20,301 nucleotides of DNA from Porticoccaceae bacterium UBA2002 (GTDB lineage Bacteria; Pseudomonadota; Gammaproteobacteria; Pseudomonadales; Porticoccaceae), in NCBI GenBank assembly GCA_002334915.1, contig DDCQ01000044.1:1-20301 (forward strand). The letters run 5' to 3'. Below the pieces are notes generated by a model. It worked only from the letters and a program-made list of their open reading frames with translations, ran no database searches and had not been told where the DNA came from. Shown here one piece after another: positions 17,177 to 20,301 of this stretch. A program made the translations under genes and the position numbers. How positions within the stretch are numbered: position 1 is the stretch's first letter; each line of letters begins with the position of its first letter.

Positions 17177-18398
17177 GTGCAGATATCTCCCGCCGCTTAT
17201 CGAGCCTTAACCCCAGCACTCTGTGTTGCCCTGTCCATATTGATCTGTTGGCAGCAGAGGCTATTACCAGCAGCTTTGACTGCCCTGCTTCCGCAGCTGC
17301 CGTTTATTCTGTTACCTGTGGCCAGTCTTATAGCCGCTCTAAGCAACCAGAGTAGAGAGCTGGCAACCAGCCTGTTAATGCTCTGTGCCTACTGGCTGAT
17401 CCGCAGCTATCTGCAAACACCCTTGCAGAGCCTGCCTGCGGCACAGATCTTTTATCTGCTGTCCTATTTTGTCCCCAGTGTTGTGCTGTATTTACTGTTT
17501 ATCCCGGAGAATGGCCTGCGCCATGCCCGGGGTAAAGGCCTGGCGGTGCTGCCTGCTACTCTTCTGTTTGTTCTCAGTCAGATTTTTGTTACCAACCCGC
17601 AGCTTATGGCCGAGCTGAGTCTCAGCAATATTGCCGACCAACTGTGGAATATGCATCTGTCGCCTCTGTCTGGATCATGGTACCTGCTGGTATTGATCTG
17701 CGCAGTCACCATGGCCAGTCGGCGCCAACCTATTTTTGACAGCTCCGCCGCAGGCTGCCTGCTGATTCTATTTATTACTCTGGGATGGATAGATGTTAAT
17801 AATATCTCTGCAGTGATGTTTACCGGCATAGGGATATTGCTGACTGTGAATATCACCAGCGGGCTGTTTCATATGGGGTTTTATGACGAACTTACCCAGA
17901 TCGGTAACCGCCGCGCACTGCTGGCGGCACTGAAAACCGCTGGCAACCACTACAGCCTGGCCATGGTAGACGCCGATCACTTTAAAAAAAATTAATGACC
18001 GGTTTGGTCATGATCTGGGCGACCAGGCTCTCAAGGTTATAGCCAGCTGTATCAGTAACACAGGGGGCGCCAGGGCCTTTCGCTATGGTGGAGAGGAGTT
18101 CTGTCTGCTATTTAAGGGCAAGAGTCGCGAGGAAGTGGCCGCTAGCCTGGAGCAGGTGCGTCAGTCTATTGCCAATTACGATATGGTGATAAGGGACAAA
18201 AAACACCGCCCCACTGAGCAGAACGAGGGCAAAAAAAAACGCGGCGCCTCCAAGCGCCACAGCAACCTGCGATTAACCGTCAGTGTGGGGGTTGTCGACA
18301 GTTCCGATGGCGGCAGCTTTGAACAGCTTATCAAGCTGGCCGATCGCGCTCTCTACAAAGCCAAAGCCGGTGGCCGCAACCGGCTGGCATTTGCCTGA
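17177..18398 (+). pseudogene. Membrane GGDEF diguanylate cyclase, interrupted by a one-base frameshift
   Basis: The first frame (GTG 17177, AAGGA 11 bases upstream) encodes seven or eight membrane helices and the opening of a GGDEF domain: GFYDELTQIGNRRALLAAL, AMVDADHFKKN, then stop at 17995. The expected KIND continuation and the rest of the domain lie one frame over: DRFGHDLGDQALKVI, FRYGGEEFCLLF (active-site GGEEF), LRLTVSVGVVDSS, ADRALYKAKAGGRNRL, ending at 18398. Removing one A from the run of eight (17984-17991) gives an intact 406-residue cyclase. No RxxD inhibitory site lies five residues before GGEEF, so product inhibition there is unlikely. A lysine/arginine-rich loop (RDKKHRPTEQNEGKKKRG) is inserted before the SVGV strand, as in some gammaproteobacterial cyclases. 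If functional it would make c-di-GMP at the membrane. Confidence 0.88.
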
Positions 18399-18401
18399 GA
18401 T

Positions 18402-18445
18402 CACTAGCAGGTTGAGACGTTGCTTTTTAAGAGTGAAAGCTAGTG
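18402..18445. terminator. Inverted repeat CACTAGC/GCTAGTG between convergent genes
   Basis: A perfect 7-bp inverted repeat (18402-18408 and 18439-18445) with a 30-base loop straddles the ends of the GGDEF gene and the nitroreductase gene. The right arm lies inside the nitroreductase coding end. It is followed on the plus strand by GTTTT. The loop is long for a factor-independent terminator, so the assignment is weak. Confidence 0.2.
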
Positions 18446-19095
18446 GTTTTCTCCAGGCTATCGCGCTCAGTACGCAGATTATTGGCCGAGTCGGCTTCGT
18501 CTATGTAACCAAAGGACAGACCCATCATCAATTTATAATGGCTGTCGATACCCAATTCTTCGCGCACCAGATCCGGGTAACAGCTTACCGAGGTCTGTGG
18601 ACATGAGCCTATGCCCGCATCTGTCATGGCCAGCATCAAGGTCTGCGCATACATGCCCACATCACCTGCCAGCCTGACCAGTTCGGGGAACTCGTCGGTA
18701 ACAAATATAAAGGCAATATGGGGAGCGTCAAAGAACTCAAAGTTGCGCATCCATGACCAGGCGCGCTTCGCCGGGTTATCCCGAGTCACTCCCTGATGCT
18801 CCCAGAGGCCCAGAGCCGAGCAGATTTGGCGTTCTTTGTAGTCACCGCTAAACTTGCCCTGCCAGGGGAAGTCCGGGTTAAAAGCCACCTCTGCCGATGC
18901 GGCAGCTTTCATTTTTTCGCGCATACGGTCGCAGGCATCCCCAGACAACACATGCACATGCCAGGGCTGCACATTGCAGTTGGACGGTGCCCAGCTGGCC
19001 AGTTCAAAAACCTGTTTTAAGGTTTTTCCGTCTACCTGCCTGGATGTAAAACCACGATATGAATGTCGAGCGCGCACTGCGTCAGCAAATTCCAT
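18427..19095 (-). CDS. Nitroreductase family flavoprotein
   Basis: A 222-residue FMN-dependent nitroreductase-fold protein. The N-terminal ARHSYRGFTSRQVD and ASWAPSNCNVQPWHVHVL match the FMN-binding start of the family, and the C-terminal MLAMTDAGIGSCPQTSV and GIDSHYKLMMGLSFGYID are the usual core and closing motifs. Enzymes of this class reduce nitro compounds, quinones or flavins with NAD(P)H; the true substrate is unknown. FGYIDEADSANNLRTER ends the fold, close to a longer nitroreductase subgroup. ATG 19095 has AGGGA and AGGA upstream. It is separated from the upstream acyl-CoA dehydrogenase by a strong terminator and so has its own transcription start. Confidence 0.92.
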   Translation of the reverse strand: MEFADAVRARHSYRGFTSRQVDGKTLKQVFELASWAPSNCNVQPWHVHVLSGDACDRMREKMKAAASAEVAFNPDFPWQGKFSGDYKERQICSALGLWEHQGVTRDNPAKRAWSWMRNFEFFDAPHIAFIFVTDEFPELVRLAGDVGMYAQTLMLAMTDAGIGSCPQTSVSCYPDLVREELGIDSHYKLMMGLSFGYIDEADSANNLRTERDSLEKTTSFHS

Positions 19096-19173
19096 TCCTG
19101 TATCCCTTTAATAAATTACAGCTCTTATTAGATTTGCCCAGACTGTAGCAAACTGCTCAGCAATTTGCAGGCA

Positions 19174-19199
19174 ATAAAAAGCCCCAATCATCTGGGGCC
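19174..19199 (-). terminator. Rho-independent terminator of the acyl-CoA dehydrogenase gene
   Basis: On the minus strand, GCCCCA (19198-19193) and TGGGGC (19186-19181) form a 6-bp GC-rich stem with a 6-base loop, followed at once by TTTTTATT. It lies 30 bases after the dehydrogenase stop. Confidence 0.85.
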
Positions 19200-19229
19200 T
19201 CTTACCTGGGGTTAACCTTTTCTCAAGAC

Positions 19230-20301
19230 CTAAGACACATCAAAATAATCTACCGGCATGGCCATCACCGAATCCAGATTAGCGCCGATGGTTTTGGCAT
19301 GAACCTGTGCCTGGGGCAGCATTCGCTCAAAAAAGAATTCCGCAGTGTGCAGTTTTTCCTGCAAAAACTTGCTGTCGCCCTCACCCGCATCCAACTGCGC
19401 CTGGGCCACCGCACTGATCTTGGCCCACATAAAGGCCATATAGGCATAGCCAGAGTACATCAGGAAGTCAGCGGACCCAGCGCCTACAGCATCGGGATTG
19501 CGCTTGCCCTGCATGGCAAGCTTGTAGCCCAGATAGCGCCATTTTAGGGCCAGCTTTGCTAACGTCCAGGCCTGCTTGCGGAGCATTTTATTACCCCTGG
19601 GCCAGGGCAGTGACTTGGCGGCAAAGCTGAGCATTTCGCCAGTAAAAATCTTTAACTGCTTAAAGCGATCCATCAGCACCTTGCGGCCAATCAGATCCAG
19701 CGCCTGAATACCTGTGGTGCCCTCGTACAATGTGCCAATGCGGCTATCGCGCAGAATCTGCTCCATGCCCCATTCCTGAATATAGCCATGGCCACCAAAT
19801 ACCTGCACACCATAATTGGCCGCTATAACGCCCTGCTCGGTAATAAAACCTTTGAGGATCGGAGTACAGAAGCCGAGCCGGTCTTCAGCCGCACTTCTCT
19901 CTTCTTCAGTCTTGCCGCCCATATACAGATCAGCAAACTGGCTGGCGTAAGTGACCATGGCACGACCACCCTCAGCAATGGCGCGCTGGGTTAATAACAT
20001 GCGCCGCACATCCGGATGAGCAATAATGGGGTCAGCCGGGCCATCGGGGTTTTTAACTCCAGACAGTGAGCGCATTGCCAGCCGTTCGCGAGCATATTTC
20101 GAGGCGCCCTGAAACGAGCGCTCGGCCGCCGCTGAACCCTGGCTTGCAGTACCAATACGGGCCACGTTCATATAGGTAAACATGGCATTAAGCCCATTGT
20201 GTGGCTCGCCAATCAAAAATCCGGTGGCATCATCAAAGTTAAGCATGGCCGTGCCATTGCCGTGAATGCCCATCTTGTGTTCAATCGAACCACAGCGAAC
20301 G
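19230..20301 (-). CDS. Acyl-CoA dehydrogenase, C-terminal part (N-terminus outside window)
   Basis: The frame is open across the right edge; the ATG at 20273 is internal, because the preceding codons read SIEHK before MGIHGNGTAMLNFD, a continuous family motif. Visible parts are the beta-domain end (GFLIGEPHNGLNAMF), the C-terminal helical FAD domain (NVARIGTASQG, YGVQVFGGHGYIQEWGMEQI) and the catalytic-base motif LYEGTTGIQA, where the Glu is 184 residues after that Met. About 150 extra residues follow, as in the roughly 600-residue class that includes DmdC (methylmercaptopropionyl-CoA dehydrogenase) and long-chain acyl-CoA dehydrogenases. The enzyme introduces an alpha,beta double bond into an acyl-CoA and passes electrons to ETF. 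Substrate cannot be decided from this fragment. A terminator closes the gene. Confidence 0.95.
   Translation of the reverse strand, partial: VRCGSIEHKMGIHGNGTAMLNFDDATGFLIGEPHNGLNAMFTYMNVARIGTASQGSAAAERSFQGASKYARERLAMRSLSGVKNPDGPADPIIAHPDVRRMLLTQRAIAEGGRAMVTYASQFADLYMGGKTEEERSAAEDRLGFCTPILKGFITEQGVIAANYGVQVFGGHGYIQEWGMEQILRDSRIGTLYEGTTGIQALDLIGRKVLMDRFKQLKIFTGEMLSFAAKSLPWPRGNKMLRKQAWTLAKLALKWRYLGYKLAMQGKRNPDAVGAGSADFLMYSGYAYMAFMWAKISAVAQAQLDAGEGDSKFLQEKLHTAEFFFERMLPQAQVHAKTIGANLDSVMAMPVDYFDVS

Overview
The window looks like chromosomal DNA of a heterotrophic, probably marine gammaproteobacterium. The reasons are a sodium-pump decarboxylase operon (oadGAB), a Na+/proline symporter, TtcA, SlyD, BioA and BolA sequences of gammaproteobacterial type, and a lipocalin/DUF1295 pair. 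The closest group cannot be named with certainty; a SAR92/Porticoccaceae-like lineage is a guess from style. I see no phage, transposon, CRISPR array, rRNA or tRNA. No gene-free stretch exceeds about 180 bases.

Layout. 1-1445 (-): the first 481 residues of a large surface lipoprotein that runs off the left edge. It has a lipobox, an Ig-like domain and then tandem 162-residue repeats. 1624-5225 (-): oadG-oadA-oadB-bolA, with a recognisable sigma70 promoter in front of oadG. 5383-8402 (+): argS and a CPA2-type cation/proton antiporter. 8387-8842 (-): a shortened macrodomain protein. 8959-11310 (-): ttcA-putP. 11399-12258 (-): a secreted DUF547 protein broken by a frameshift. 12413-13714 (+): bioA. 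13719-15057 (-): a DUF1295 membrane protein and a lipocalin, overlapping. 15141-15764 (-): a Smr-domain protein. 15823-17099 (+): slyD and a TauE/SafE permease. 17177-18398 (+): a membrane GGDEF protein, also broken by a one-base frameshift. 18427-19095 (-): a nitroreductase. 19230-20301 (-): the C-terminal part of a large acyl-CoA dehydrogenase with its own terminator.

How it fits together. Sodium is a recurring theme: the Oad complex exports Na+ using decarboxylation energy, PutP imports proline with Na+, and a monovalent cation/proton antiporter lies between them. BioA belongs to the synthesis of biotin, the cofactor OadA needs, although the two loci are separate. Most of the window is ordinary core genome. 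The points worth a second look are the internally repeated lipoprotein, the macrodomain that has lost its ADP-ribose loop, and two genes each disrupted by a single-base shift at an A/T homopolymer.
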